Positions 24,062 through 32,369 of a stretch of DNA of 64,000 nt are shown piece by piece. Made by a program: the position numbers and the translations under genes. This DNA comes from Phycicoccus jejuensis (lineage in GTDB: Bacteria; Actinomycetota; Actinomycetes; Actinomycetales; Dermatophilaceae): positions 186,001 to 250,000 of the forward strand of contig NZ_JOEE01000002.1 of NCBI RefSeq assembly GCF_000720925.1, given 5' to 3'. Numbering within the stretch: the stretch's first letter is position 1; each line of letters opens with the position of its first letter. The notes under the pieces were generated by a model that ran no database searches, was not told the origin of the DNA, and saw only the letters and a list, made by a program, of their open reading frames with translations.

Positions 24062-25468
24062 ATGACCTCCGCGCCCGTGACGACCCGACCGCCCGCGCCG
24101 CGGGTCGACGGCGCCGGCCGGCGCGCCGGGTGGGGACTGCTCGCGGGCGCGCTCGTCGTCGGCTTCGCGGTCCTCGTGCCGGTGCTCACCGGCGTCGACG
24201 TCGTCGCCGGGGGCGCGGCTCCCCTCATCGGCGACTGGGTCCTGCGGTACGGGCCGAGCAGCGTCGTCGCGGTCCTCGTCGTCGTGGCCCTCGCGCACCC
24301 GCGCCTGCCGTCGCTCGTCGAGCGGGTGCCGTGGCGGCGGCTGCTGCTCGCGTCGTGGGTGGTCGGCGCCGCCTGGATGGTCTCGCTCGCGCTCGTCGAC
24401 GGGTACGCCGGCCTCGGCCGGGTCCTCGACCACGGCACCGAGTACCTCGAGAGCGCCCGCAAGATCGACGACGTCGGCGAGATGCTGCGGGTCTACGTCT
24501 CGCGCATCCCCCTCGACGCGCCCGGGCACTGGGCGGTGCACCTGGCCGGGCACCCGCCGGGCGCGGTCCTCATGTTCATCGGGCTCGACCGGCTGGGCCT
24601 GGGCGCCTGGCAGGTGGCGGGGCCGATCGTCGTGGCCGTCGCCGCCACCACGCCGGTCGCCGTCGCCGTGACGCTCGACCGCCTCGGCGCCCGCGACGCC
24701 GCCCGCCGCGCGCTGCCCTTCCTCGTCGTCGGGCCGTCGGCGGTCATCGCCGCGGTCTCGGCCGACGCCGTCTTCGCCGCCACCGTCGCCTGGGGGATGG
24801 CCGCGCTCGCCGCCGCGCTGCGGGCCGGCGGCGGCCGCCGCTGGGCGCTCGCCGTCGTCGCCGGGCTGCTGCTCGGCTGGTGCGTCATGGAGTCCTACGG
24901 GCTCGTCCTCGCCGGGCTGCTCGCCGTCGGGGTGCTGCTCGCCGCGCGGACCACGTGGGCCGAGCGGGTGCGCGTGGCCGCGGTGGCGGCGCTCGTGGCC
25001 CTCGGAGTGGTGCTCACCTTCGCGGCGCTCGGCTTCGCCTGGTGGGAGGCCTTCCCGGTCCTCCACGACCGCTACTGGGCGCCCGGCGACGTCGCGAGCC
25101 GCCGGCCGGCCTGGTACTGGGTCGTCGGCAACCTCGGCGCCCTCGTCATCTGCGCCGGGTTCGCCCTGCCCGCGGGGGTCGCGGCGGCGTCGCGGCCCGT
25201 GGTGCGGCTCGTGAGCGCGGCCGGTCGTGCGTCGGCGGCCACGTGGGAGCGCGCCGCCGGCCCGCTCGTCGCCGCGGGGGTCGGGATGGTCGCCGTCGCC
25301 GACCTCTCGCTCATGAGCAAGGCCGAGGTCGAGCGCATCTGGCTGCCGTTCGTGCCGTGGATGCTCCTCGGCACGCTGTGGCTGCCCGAGCGCTGGCGGC
25401 GGCCGGCGCTCGTCGGCCAGGGGGTGCTCGCGCTGCTCGTCCAGCACCTCGTCCGCACCGTCTGGTGA
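24062..25468 (+). CDS. Polytopic membrane protein, GT-C-like
   Basis: A 468-residue protein with about 11-12 hydrophobic helices. A conserved-looking extracytoplasmic loop near 130-180 contains PGHWAVHLAGHPPGAVL and ESARKIDD. Another polar segment has WEAFPVLHDRYWAPGDV, and the end reads KAEVERIWLPFVPWMLL. This layout resembles GT-C glycosyltransferases that use polyprenyl-phosphate sugars, and the adjacent GT2 operon supports that. I do not recognise a specific named family. ATG at 24062. The downstream neighbour converges, with repeat B between. Confidence 0.75.
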   Translation: MTSAPVTTRPPAPRVDGAGRRAGWGLLAGALVVGFAVLVPVLTGVDVVAGGAAPLIGDWVLRYGPSSVVAVLVVVALAHPRLPSLVERVPWRRLLLASWVVGAAWMVSLALVDGYAGLGRVLDHGTEYLESARKIDDVGEMLRVYVSRIPLDAPGHWAVHLAGHPPGAVLMFIGLDRLGLGAWQVAGPIVVAVAATTPVAVAVTLDRLGARDAARRALPFLVVGPSAVIAAVSADAVFAATVAWGMAALAAALRAGGGRRWALAVVAGLLLGWCVMESYGLVLAGLLAVGVLLAARTTWAERVRVAAVAALVALGVVLTFAALGFAWWEAFPVLHDRYWAPGDVASRRPAWYWVVGNLGALVICAGFALPAGVAAASRPVVRLVSAAGRASAATWERAAGPLVAAGVGMVAVADLSLMSKAEVERIWLPFVPWMLLGTLWLPERWRRPALVGQGVLALLVQHLVRTVW

Positions 25469-25483
25469 CCGCGTCCATCGCGC

Positions 25484-25531
25484 GCTACACCGCAGGACGT
25501 GTCGCCAGCGCAGCACCTACTGCGGTGTAGC
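25484..25531. repeat. Palindromic repeat family B, copy 2
   Basis: 48 bp, same length and layout as the copy at 10131-10178. GCTACACCGCAGGACGTG faces CACCTACTGCGGTGTAGC, with small mismatches in the inner arm. It lies 15 bp after a stop codon, exactly as the first copy does, and between convergent genes. Confidence 0.88.
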
Positions 25532-25577
25532 CCGCACCTGGGCCCGCGGCGGAGGTGATGCCGGGCGCGCGGGCTCG

Positions 25578-26639
25578 TCAGGCGCGCAGCGGGGCCGTCG
25601 CGAAGGCGCCGAGGCCCTCCTCGGGCGTGACGGACGCCGTGAACCCCAGCTCCTCGCGGGCCCGCTCCGGCGAGGCGACGACGTGGCGCACGTCGCCGAT
25701 CCGGTACTGGCCGGTGATGCGCGGCTCGAGGTCTCGGCCGGAGCCGGCGGCCACGTGGCGCGCGACGTCGGCGATGGCGATCGGCGTGCCCGAGCAGACG
25801 TTGTAGGCGCGGTGGCTCGCGACCGGGGCCTCCAGCACCCCGCGGACCGCGGCGAGGTTGGCGCGGGCGACGTCGGCGACGTGGACGAAGTCGCGCATCT
25901 GCCGGCCGTCTTCGTAGACGGTCGGCGGCTCGTCGCGCTCGAGCGAGGAGCGGAACATCGCGGCGACCCCGGAGTAGGGGGTGTCGCGGGGCATCCCCGG
26001 CCCGTAGACGTTGTGGTACCTCAGCGAGATGGCGGCGCCCGGGGCCTGGCGCGCCCACGCCGCGGCGTACCCCTCCTGCGCGACCTTGCTGACGGCGTAG
26101 CTGCTGCGGGCGTCGAACGGGGCGTCCTCCGGGACGAGGTCCCAGTCGAGCGGGCCGCCGCAGACCGGGCAGGGGTTGTCGAACTCGCCGCCGTCGAGCG
26201 CCTCGCGGGTGCGCGGGCCGGGCGCCTGCGGGCCGTGCTGCGGGCAGGAGTAGCGGCCCTCGCCGTAGACGACCATCGAGGACGCCTGGACGAACCGGCC
26301 GACCCCCTCGGCGTGCATCGCGGCGAGCAGCGCGGCGGTGCCGAGGTCGTTGTGGCCGGCGTAGAGGGGCAGGTCGGCCGCCGTCGCGCCGGCGCCGACC
26401 ATCGCGGCGAGGTGGACGACGGCGTCGCACCCCTGGAGGAGGTCGGCCCAGCCCCCGGCCTCGCGGACGTCGAGGACGTGGACGCCCGCCGGCGGGTCGT
26501 CGCGCGTCGTGGCCGCGTGGGCCTCGGGCAGGAGGAGGTCGACCGCGACGACGTCGTGGCCGTCGGCCACGAGCTCGCGCCAGGTCGCCGTGCCGATGAA
26601 CCCGGCCGCGCCGGTCAGGAGGATGCGCACGCGCGCCAT
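25578..26639 (-). CDS. NAD-dependent epimerase/dehydratase with Cys-rich insertion
   Basis: A 353-residue extended short-chain dehydrogenase. The NAD motif TGAAGFIG, the active-site Ser in VQASSMVVYG and the catalytic SYAVSK (Tyr/Lys) are all present. Between them lies an insertion with YSCPQHG and CPVCGGPL, a possible metal-binding knuckle. As I recall, dTDP-L-rhamnose 4-epimerase-type enzymes carry similar Cys motifs, so that is a plausible function, unproven. Its neighbours are glycosyltransferase-like genes, supporting a role in nucleotide-sugar supply for envelope glycans. ATG at 26639. Confidence 0.85.
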   Translation of the reverse strand: MARVRILLTGAAGFIGTATWRELVADGHDVVAVDLLLPEAHAATTRDDPPAGVHVLDVREAGGWADLLQGCDAVVHLAAMVGAGATAADLPLYAGHNDLGTAALLAAMHAEGVGRFVQASSMVVYGEGRYSCPQHGPQAPGPRTREALDGGEFDNPCPVCGGPLDWDLVPEDAPFDARSSYAVSKVAQEGYAAAWARQAPGAAISLRYHNVYGPGMPRDTPYSGVAAMFRSSLERDEPPTVYEDGRQMRDFVHVADVARANLAAVRGVLEAPVASHRAYNVCSGTPIAIADVARHVAAGSGRDLEPRITGQYRIGDVRHVVASPERAREELGFTASVTPEEGLGAFATAPLRA

Positions 26640-26664
26640 CCTGCCCTGCCGTGCTCGACCATCC

Positions 26665-26715
26665 GCGATCGCGTGTGAAACCGCCGGGCGACCCGGCGGG
26701 TTCACACGCGTTCGC
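26665..26715. repeat. Palindromic repeat family A, copy 2
   Basis: 51 bp, with CGCGTGTGAA and TTCACACGCG arms enclosing CCGCCGG/CCGGCGG. It lies just upstream of the epimerase start. It is the first of four elements in the 386-bp gene-free stretch 26640-27025. Confidence 0.88.
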
Positions 26716-26814
26716 GAGGAGGAGCACGTGGAGGAGCCGGTGGGTGGCCGCGGGCTGCAGCGCGGGCGGACGGCGGCGGGAACCGCGGACGGCGGGGTCG
26801 GTGGCGTGGCTGAT

Positions 26815-26852
26815 GGCGCAGGACGTGGGGCGATCACCCCGGCTCCTGCGCC
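26815..26852. repeat. Palindromic repeat family E, copy 2
   Basis: 38 bp, GGCGCAGGACGTGGGGCGATC and a mirrored right half ending TCCTGCGCC. In inverse orientation it aligns without gaps to the copy at 10029-10066. Confidence 0.82.
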
Positions 26853-26905
26853 ACCGCCCGCGCCCCCGGCAACGCCCCCTGCCACGCCGGCGGGGGACGG
26901 GACGC

Positions 26906-26933
26906 GATGACCCCGCACGTGCGGGGTCGTCGG
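26906..26933. repeat. Palindrome of family G, single copy
   Basis: 28-bp palindrome built around CCCCGCACGTGCGGGG, flanked by CGATGA and TCGTCG. It has the same core as the five-unit array at 62944-63173. Confidence 0.75.
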
Positions 26934-26952
26934 TCACGGGTCAGGGCCAGGC

Positions 26953-27001
26953 GGACGTGTGTGAAACCGCCGGGCGACCCCGGCGAGTTCACACGCGTTC
27001 G
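26953..27001. repeat. Palindromic repeat family A, copy 3
   Basis: About 49 bp, GACGTGTGTGAAACCGCCGG facing CCCCGGCGAGTTCACACGCG. It lies 24 bp beyond the hisC-type gene stop, in the position of a terminator. Confidence 0.85.
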
Positions 27002-27025
27002 TGGGAGGAGGAAGGAGGAGGGGCG

Positions 27026-28144
27026 TCAGGCGGGGTGGGCCGCGCGCCAGCGGCCGGCGACCTCGAGGAGGCGGTCGTTGGCCTCGGGCTCGGCGATCGT
27101 GACGCGCACCCCGTCGGTGGCGTACGGCCGGACGGTGAGCCCGGCCTCGTCGCAGGCCGCCGCGAAGGCCGGGGTGTCGTCCCCGAGCGGGAACCACACG
27201 AAGTTCGCCTGCTGCTGCGGCACGTCCCAGCCCTGCTCGCGCAGCGCCGCGACGACCCGCTCGCGCTCGGCGACGAGCTCCTTGACGCGCACGTCGAGCT
27301 CGTCGGCGGCGTCGAGCGACGCCAGGGCCGCGACCTGCGCGAGGGAGTTGACCCCGAACGGCAGCGCCGACTTGCGCAGCGCCTGCGCCACCGGCTCGTG
27401 CGCGACGGCGTACCCGACCCGCAGGCCGGCCAGCCCGTAGGCCTTCGAGAAGGTGCGCAGCACGACGACGTTGGGGTGGGCCTCGTGGACGGCCATCGCG
27501 TCCGGGGCGTCCGGGGCGTCGACGAACTCGAGGTAGGCCTCGTCGATGACGACGAGCACGTCGCGCGGCACGCGCGCGAGGAACGCCTCGAGCTCGTCGG
27601 CGCCGACCGTCGTGCCCGTCGGGTTGTTCGGCGTGCACACGAGGACGAGCCGCGTGCGCTCGGTGACGGCATCGGCCATCGCGTCGAGGTCGTGGCGCTC
27701 GCCGGGCGCCAGCGGCACCATGACGGGCGTCGCGCCGGCGAGCGTCGTGAGGATCGGGTAGGCCTCGAAGCTGCGCCACGCGAAGAGGACCTCGTCGCCG
27801 TCGTCGCACGTCGCGCGGACGAGCTGGTCGAGGACGCCGACCGACCCCGGGCCGGTCGAGATCCGCGCCGCCGGGACGCCGAGCCGGGCGGCGATCGCCT
27901 CGGTGAGCGCGGTCACCGCCATGTCCGGGTAGCGGTTGATGCCGCCCGCCGCGTCGCGCACGACGTCGAGGACCGACGGCAGCGGAGGGAACGGGTTCTC
28001 GTTGCTGCTCGCCTTGTAGGTCACGAGCCCCTCGCGGGCCGTCGCCGGCTTGCCGGGGGCGTACGCGGGCAGGGAGCCGAGGGCGTCGCGCAGGCGCACC
28101 GGGGTGGGGTGCGCCGCGGCCTCGGCGGTGAGGTCGTCGGTCAT
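27026..28144 (-). CDS. Histidinol-phosphate aminotransferase family (HisC/Pat type)
   Basis: A 372-residue class I/II PLP aminotransferase. [38 protein letters not shown] and the PLP-lysine motif [14 protein letters not shown] are clear. HisC-like enzymes transaminate histidinol phosphate or aromatic amino acids; since no his genes are nearby, a stand-alone aromatic (Pat/HisC2) role is as likely. ATG at 28144 with GGAGG upstream and a -10-like TACAGT at 28152-28157. It is divergent from the aldo/keto reductase, and a perfect 26-bp-arm palindrome lies between them. Confidence 0.88.
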   Translation of the reverse strand: MTDDLTAEAAAHPTPVRLRDALGSLPAYAPGKPATAREGLVTYKASSNENPFPPLPSVLDVVRDAAGGINRYPDMAVTALTEAIAARLGVPAARISTGPGSVGVLDQLVRATCDDGDEVLFAWRSFEAYPILTTLAGATPVMVPLAPGERHDLDAMADAVTERTRLVLVCTPNNPTGTTVGADELEAFLARVPRDVLVVIDEAYLEFVDAPDAPDAMAVHEAHPNVVVLRTFSKAYGLAGLRVGYAVAHEPVAQALRKSALPFGVNSLAQVAALASLDAADELDVRVKELVAERERVVAALREQGWDVPQQQANFVWFPLGDDTPAFAAACDEAGLTVRPYATDGVRVTIAEPEANDRLLEVAGRWRAAHPA

Positions 28145-28208
28145 GGCCTCCACTGTAGGACCGCCGGCGAGCGCCGCCGCCGAGCGCCGCCGCCCTCCGG
28201 CCTCGCAC

Positions 28209-28276
28209 CCCGTCGAGTGAACAGGACGCGCCGTGCGAGCGTCCGCCCCGACGGCGCGTCCTGTTCACTCGACGGG
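28209..28276. repeat. Perfect 26-bp-arm palindrome in a divergent promoter region
   Basis: Left arm 28209-28234 (CCCGTCGAGTGAACAGGACG...) and right arm 28251-28276 are exact complements, with a 16-nt loop. No second copy was seen in the window. It lies between the divergent aminotransferase and reductase starts, so it should be copied into neither mature mRNA unless a start site lies outside it. Confidence 0.85.
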
Positions 28277-28316
28277 TGGGACCGGTGCGGGGACGCCTCG
28301 CAGCTAGCGTGGGCGC

Positions 28317-29159
28317 ATGGCCTCCGACCCCATCCCGCACCGGCTCTCCGACGGCACGACCGCGCCCCTCGTCGGCTTCGGCACCTACCCGCTGCGCGGC
28401 GAGGAGGGCATCGAGGCGATGGTCTCCGCGCTCGAGGCGGGCTACCGCTACCTCGACACGGCGGTCAACTACGAGAACGAGGCCGAGGTCGGCGAGGCCC
28501 TGCGCCGCAGCGGCGTCCCGCGCGAGGAGGTGCGCGTCGCGACGAAGGTCCCCGGCCGCTTCCACGAGCGCGAGCTCGCGCTCACCTCGCTGCGCGACTC
28601 GGCGCGCACGCTCGGCCTCGAGCGGATCGACGTCGCGCTCATCCACTGGCCCAACCCGAGCCGCGACCTCTACCCGCAGGCCTGGCAGGCGCTCGTCGAG
28701 GCGCAGCGGGAGGGCCTCGTCGAGACCATCGGCGTCAGCAACTTCACCGAGGCGCACCTCATCCGCGTCATCGAGGAGTCCGGTGTGACCCCGGCGCTCA
28801 ACCAGGTCGAGCTGCACCCGCTCTTCCCGCAGGAGGAGATGCGGGCCGTGCACGCGCGGCTCGGCATCCTCACCCAGGCGTGGAGCCCGCTGGGCAAGCG
28901 GCAGGCGCCCTTCGGGGCCGACCCCGTCGCCGCGGCCGCCTCGACGCACGATGTCTCCCCCGGTCAGGTCATCCTGCGCTGGCACGTGCAGCTCGGCTCG
29001 ATGCCGCTGCCCAAGTCCGCGACCCCGGCCCGCCAGCGCGAGAACCTCGACGTCACCGGCTTCGCGCTGACCGACGACGAGATGGCCGCCATCACCGGCC
29101 TCGGCCGGCCCGACGGGCGCCTCTTCGACGGCGACCCCGACACGCACGAGGAGATGTAG
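28317..29159 (+). CDS. Aldo/keto reductase
   Basis: A 280-residue (beta/alpha)8 NADPH reductase. Catalytic residues are visible as Asp and Tyr in YLDTAVNYENEAEVG, Lys in VATKVPG and His in ALIHWPNP. The cofactor-binding end has PLPKSATPARQRENL. It is of the 2,5-diketogluconate reductase-like (AKR5) group. The substrate is unknown; typical substrates are reactive aldehydes and ketones. A TAGCGT -10-like hexamer ends six bases before the ATG, suggesting a leaderless mRNA. Confidence 0.9.
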   Translation: MASDPIPHRLSDGTTAPLVGFGTYPLRGEEGIEAMVSALEAGYRYLDTAVNYENEAEVGEALRRSGVPREEVRVATKVPGRFHERELALTSLRDSARTLGLERIDVALIHWPNPSRDLYPQAWQALVEAQREGLVETIGVSNFTEAHLIRVIEESGVTPALNQVELHPLFPQEEMRAVHARLGILTQAWSPLGKRQAPFGADPVAAAASTHDVSPGQVILRWHVQLGSMPLPKSATPARQRENLDVTGFALTDDEMAAITGLGRPDGRLFDGDPDTHEEM

Positions 29160-29217
29160 GCCGGATGCGCCCTCGCGGGTCCGTCACCCCGGGCCCGCGA
29201 CCTGTCATGATCGAGCG

Positions 29218-29604
29218 GTGACGAACTTCCTCATCCGGGTCGGGATCAACGCCGTCGCCCTCTGGGTCGCCGCCCTCGTCGTCCAGGGGGTCGACCTCGC
29301 CGAGGACCAGGTCTCCACCGGCCGCAAGATCCTCACGATCGTCCTCGTCGCGCTCGTCTTCGGGCTCGTCAACGCGGTGATCAAGCCGATCGCGAAGTTC
29401 TTCTCGTTCCCCTTCATCATCCTGACGCTCGGCCTGTTCACGTTCATCGTCAACGCGCTGATGCTCCAGATCACCGAGTGGATCAGCAACGGCCTCGGGC
29501 TGTCGTTCACCATCGACCACTTCTTCTGGGACGCCGTGCTCGCGGCCATCGTCATCACCCTCGTCTCGTGGGTGCTGAGCGTCGTCCTCCCCGAGGACGA
29601 CTGA
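29218..29604 (+). CDS. Phage holin family 4-like membrane protein (PF04020 type)
   Basis: A 128-residue membrane protein with four helices and the conserved GLVNAVIKPIAKFFSFPFII and LGLFTFIVNALML segments. Despite the name, chromosomal members are widespread and are not tied to phage lysis; their function is unknown. GTG start at 29218, 58 bp after the reductase stop, followed by galE after 31 bp. No phage genes are nearby. Confidence 0.88.
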   Translation: MTNFLIRVGINAVALWVAALVVQGVDLAEDQVSTGRKILTIVLVALVFGLVNAVIKPIAKFFSFPFIILTLGLFTFIVNALMLQITEWISNGLGLSFTIDHFFWDAVLAAIVITLVSWVLSVVLPEDD

Positions 29605-29635
29605 GCCCGACCCCTCCAACGCTAGGGTCGACGCC

Positions 29636-30655
29636 ATGCGCGTCCTCGTCTCCGGCGGTGCCGGCTACATCGGGTCCCACACGGTCGTCCAGCTCGTCGG
29701 CGCCGGGCACGACGTCGTCGTCGTCGACTCCTTCGCCAACGCCAAGCCCACCGTCGTCGGGCGCATCGAGGCGATCACCGGGCAGCCGCTCGACGTCCGC
29801 TCCTTCGACCTGACCGACCACGACAAGACCGAGCACCTCTTCGCGCACGAGCCGTTCGACGCGGTCATCCACTTCGCGGGGTTCAAGGCCGTCGGCGAGA
29901 GCGTCGAGAAGCCGCTGGAGTACTACGAGAACAACCTCGGGTCGACGTTCTCTCTCGTGCGGGCGATGCGCCGCCACGGCGTGCGCCGTCTCGTGTTCTC
30001 GTCCTCGGCCACCGTCTACGGGGCCGAGGCGCCGGTGCCGATGCACGAGGACCTGCCGACCTCGGCGACCAACCCCTACGGCTGGACCAAGGTGATGCAG
30101 GAGCAGGTGCTGCGCGACGTCGCCGCCGCCGACCCCACGTGGCGCGTCGCCCTGCTGCGCTACTTCAACCCGGTCGGCGCCCACGCCTCGGGGACGATCG
30201 GCGAGGACCCGTCCGACGTGCCGAACAACCTCATGCCGTACATCGCGCAGGTCGCGGTCGGCCGGCGCGACAAGCTCCTCGTCTTCGGCGGCGACTACCC
30301 GACGCCCGACGGCACGGGCGTGCGCGACTACATCCACGTCGAGGACCTCGCCGCGGGACACGTCGCCGCGCTGGCGCGCCTCGGGAGCACCGACGACGCG
30401 GTGTCGACGTGGAACCTCGGCACCGGCCACGGCACGTCGGTGCTCGAGCTGCTCCACGCGTTCGAGCGGGCCTGCGGCCACGAGCTGCCGCACGAGGTCG
30501 TCGACCGCCGGCCGGGCGACATCGCCGCGTCCTACGCCGACCCGTCGCGGGCCGAGGCCGAGCTCGGCTGGCGCGCGACGCGGACCGTCGACGACATGTG
30601 CGCCGACACCTGGCGCTGGCAGTCGCGCAACCCGCACGGTTACCCCGACGCCTGA
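29636..30655 (+). CDS. galE: UDP-glucose 4-epimerase
   Basis: A 339-residue extended SDR enzyme that interconverts UDP-glucose and UDP-galactose. It has the NAD-binding GGAGYIG, Ser in FSSSATVYG, the catalytic Tyr-Lys in NPYGWTK and the classical GalE segments RYFNPVGAH, YIAQVAVGRR and GVRDYIHVEDLA. Length matches bacterial GalE (about 338). The -10-like TAGGGT (29624-29629) ends six to seven bases before the ATG, again suggesting leaderless transcription. It supplies UDP-galactose for envelope polysaccharide. Confidence 0.95.
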   Translation: MRVLVSGGAGYIGSHTVVQLVGAGHDVVVVDSFANAKPTVVGRIEAITGQPLDVRSFDLTDHDKTEHLFAHEPFDAVIHFAGFKAVGESVEKPLEYYENNLGSTFSLVRAMRRHGVRRLVFSSSATVYGAEAPVPMHEDLPTSATNPYGWTKVMQEQVLRDVAAADPTWRVALLRYFNPVGAHASGTIGEDPSDVPNNLMPYIAQVAVGRRDKLLVFGGDYPTPDGTGVRDYIHVEDLAAGHVAALARLGSTDDAVSTWNLGTGHGTSVLELLHAFERACGHELPHEVVDRRPGDIAASYADPSRAEAELGWRATRTVDDMCADTWRWQSRNPHGYPDA

Positions 30656-30683
30656 GCGGCGGCACAACCGGGGCGCGCGACGC

Positions 30684-30763
30684 GTCGACATTTCGGGGTC
30701 ACCCCGAAATGTCCACGAGGCACGACCTCCGAACCGGGGTCTCGTGGACGAAGCCTTGTGTCG
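30684..30763. repeat. Composite palindromic repeat family D, copy 1
   Basis: Two parts: a perfect palindrome around TTTCGGGGTCACCCCGAAA (30688-30712), then GTCCACGAG ... CTCGTGGAC with a long, partly unpaired middle, ending CGAAGCCTTGTGTC. The inverse-oriented partner is at 47254-47326. It lies 29 bp after the galE stop. Confidence 0.85.
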
Positions 30764-30834
30764 CGCTCCGACGCCCGCGTGAGGTGACGCTGGCCTGCGT
30801 GGCCCGCCTCACACCGGGACGACTGGGTGCGATC

Positions 30835-30870
30835 TACGACGTTGTGTAGTTTGTACTACATCACGTCGTA
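30835..30870. promoter_or_regulatory. 36-bp nested dyad upstream of cydA
   Basis: Outer arms TACGACGT (30835-30842) and ACGTCGTA (30863-30870) and inner arms TGTAGT (30845-30850) and ACTACA (30855-30860) share one centre. The site is AT-rich and overlaps the expected cydA promoter (TACTAC as a possible -10). It does not match the Rex consensus. It is probably the operator of a regulator that controls cytochrome bd expression; the regulator is not identified here. Confidence 0.75.
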
Positions 30871-30892
30871 CTACGCGCTCCAGGAGCAAGGC

Positions 30893-32350
30893 ATGGGATC
30901 TTCGCTCGACGTCGCCCGGTGGCAGTTCGCCATCACGACGGTCTACCACTTCCTCTTCGTCCCGGTGACCATCGGGATGTCCGGCGTCGTCGCGTACTTC
31001 CACACCCAGTGGGTCCGCACGCACCGCCCCGAGTACTACCGCCTCACGAAGTTCTTCGGGAAGCTCTTCCTCATCAACTTCGCGCTCGGTCTCGTCACGG
31101 GCATCGTCCAGGAGTTCCAGTTCGGGATGAACTGGTCGGACTACTCCCGCTTCGTCGGCGACATCTTCGGCGCCCCGCTCGCCTTCGAGGCGCTGCTCGC
31201 CTTCTTCCTCGAGTCGACCTTCCTCGGCGTCTGGATCTTCGGCTGGGGTCGCATCCCCGAGAAGCTCCACGCCAGCTCGATGTGGCTCACCCACGTCGGC
31301 ACCGTGCTGTCGGCCTACTTCATCCTCACGGCCAACTCGTTCATGCAGCACCCGGTCGGCTTCCGGTTCAACCCCGAGACCGGCCGCGCCGAGATGTCCG
31401 ACTTCCTCGCCGTGCTGACCAACAAGGTCCAGCTCGTCACCTTCCCCCACGTCGTCCTCTCGGCCTACATGGTCGGCGGCGCCGTGATCATGGGGGTCGC
31501 GCTCTGGCTGCTGCGCCGTGACCACGCCACCGACGACGCCCCGATGTACCGCAAGGCCGTCCGCGTCGGCGCCGTCGTCTCCCTCGTCGCCTCGCTCGGC
31601 GTCATCGTCTCCGGTGACGTCCAGGGCAAGATCATGACCGAGGTCCAGCCGATGAAGATGGCTGCGGCAGAGGCGCTCTACGACACGACGAGCAACGCCC
31701 CGTTCTCGGTCCTGTCGATCGGCCCCCTCGACGGCAGCACCGCCACCCGCGTCATCCAGGTGCCCGGGCTGCTCTCCTTCCTCGGCACGGGCGACTTCAA
31801 CGGGACGGTCGAGGGCATCAACGACCTCAAGGTCTCCGAGCGCGCGATGGCCGAGAAGGTCGGCCAGCAGTACGGCCCCGAGGTCGCCGCGCTCGTGCAG
31901 GCCGACGACTACGCGCCGATCATCCCGGTCGCCTACTGGACGTTCCGCCTCATGATGGGCGCCGGGTTCCTCACGATCCTCCTCGCCGCCGCGGCGCTCT
32001 GGGTCACCCGCAAGAACGGTGTGCCGCAGGCCCGCTGGTGGACCGCGGTCGCCGTCCTCACCCCGCTCCTGCCCATCGCCGCGAACAGCTTCGGCTGGAT
32101 CTTCACCGAGATGGGTCGCCAGCCCTGGCTCGTCTACGGCCTGATGACGACCGCCACCGGTGTCTCGCCCTCGGTCAGCGTCGGCGAGGTCTGGGTGTCG
32201 ATGGTCGTCTACACGCTCCTCTACGCAGCGCTCGCCGTCGTCGAGGTCAAGCTCTTCCTCACCTACGTCCGCCGTGGCGCCGAGCCCTTCGAGGACCCGG
32301 CCGACCACACGGACGTCCCCGAGGACGCCCCCCTCCAGTTCGCCTACTGA
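30893..32350 (+). CDS. cydA: Cytochrome bd ubiquinol oxidase subunit I
   Basis: A 485-residue membrane subunit carrying hemes b558, b595 and d; it oxidises quinol and reduces oxygen to water with high affinity. The N-terminal heme ligand His lies in TTVYHFLFVPVT, and the GRQPWLVYG motif and NSFMQHPVG are present. It is shorter than E. coli CydA, consistent with the short Q-loop type. The ATG at 30893 follows CAGGAG; an upstream in-frame start would lie in the operator. It heads cydABDC. Confidence 0.97.
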   Translation: MGSSLDVARWQFAITTVYHFLFVPVTIGMSGVVAYFHTQWVRTHRPEYYRLTKFFGKLFLINFALGLVTGIVQEFQFGMNWSDYSRFVGDIFGAPLAFEALLAFFLESTFLGVWIFGWGRIPEKLHASSMWLTHVGTVLSAYFILTANSFMQHPVGFRFNPETGRAEMSDFLAVLTNKVQLVTFPHVVLSAYMVGGAVIMGVALWLLRRDHATDDAPMYRKAVRVGAVVSLVASLGVIVSGDVQGKIMTEVQPMKMAAAEALYDTTSNAPFSVLSIGPLDGSTATRVIQVPGLLSFLGTGDFNGTVEGINDLKVSERAMAEKVGQQYGPEVAALVQADDYAPIIPVAYWTFRLMMGAGFLTILLAAAALWVTRKNGVPQARWWTAVAVLTPLLPIAANSFGWIFTEMGRQPWLVYGLMTTATGVSPSVSVGEVWVSMVVYTLLYAALAVVEVKLFLTYVRRGAEPFEDPADHTDVPEDAPLQFAY

Positions 32351-32369
32351 CCACAGGGACTCGCACACC

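Noticed and set aside
26640..27025. A small gene in the 386-bp gap
   Set aside because: Open frames here run through four palindromes and give low-complexity products. No ribosome site or family match was seen.
29218..29604. Prophage remnant suggested by the phage holin family name
   Set aside because: The family is common on actinobacterial chromosomes, and no phage or integrase genes, att-like repeats or composition change are nearby.
30835..30870. Rex-type redox operator before cydA
   Set aside because: The dyad lacks TTGTG...CACAA half sites with 8-bp spacing. I keep it as an unidentified operator instead.
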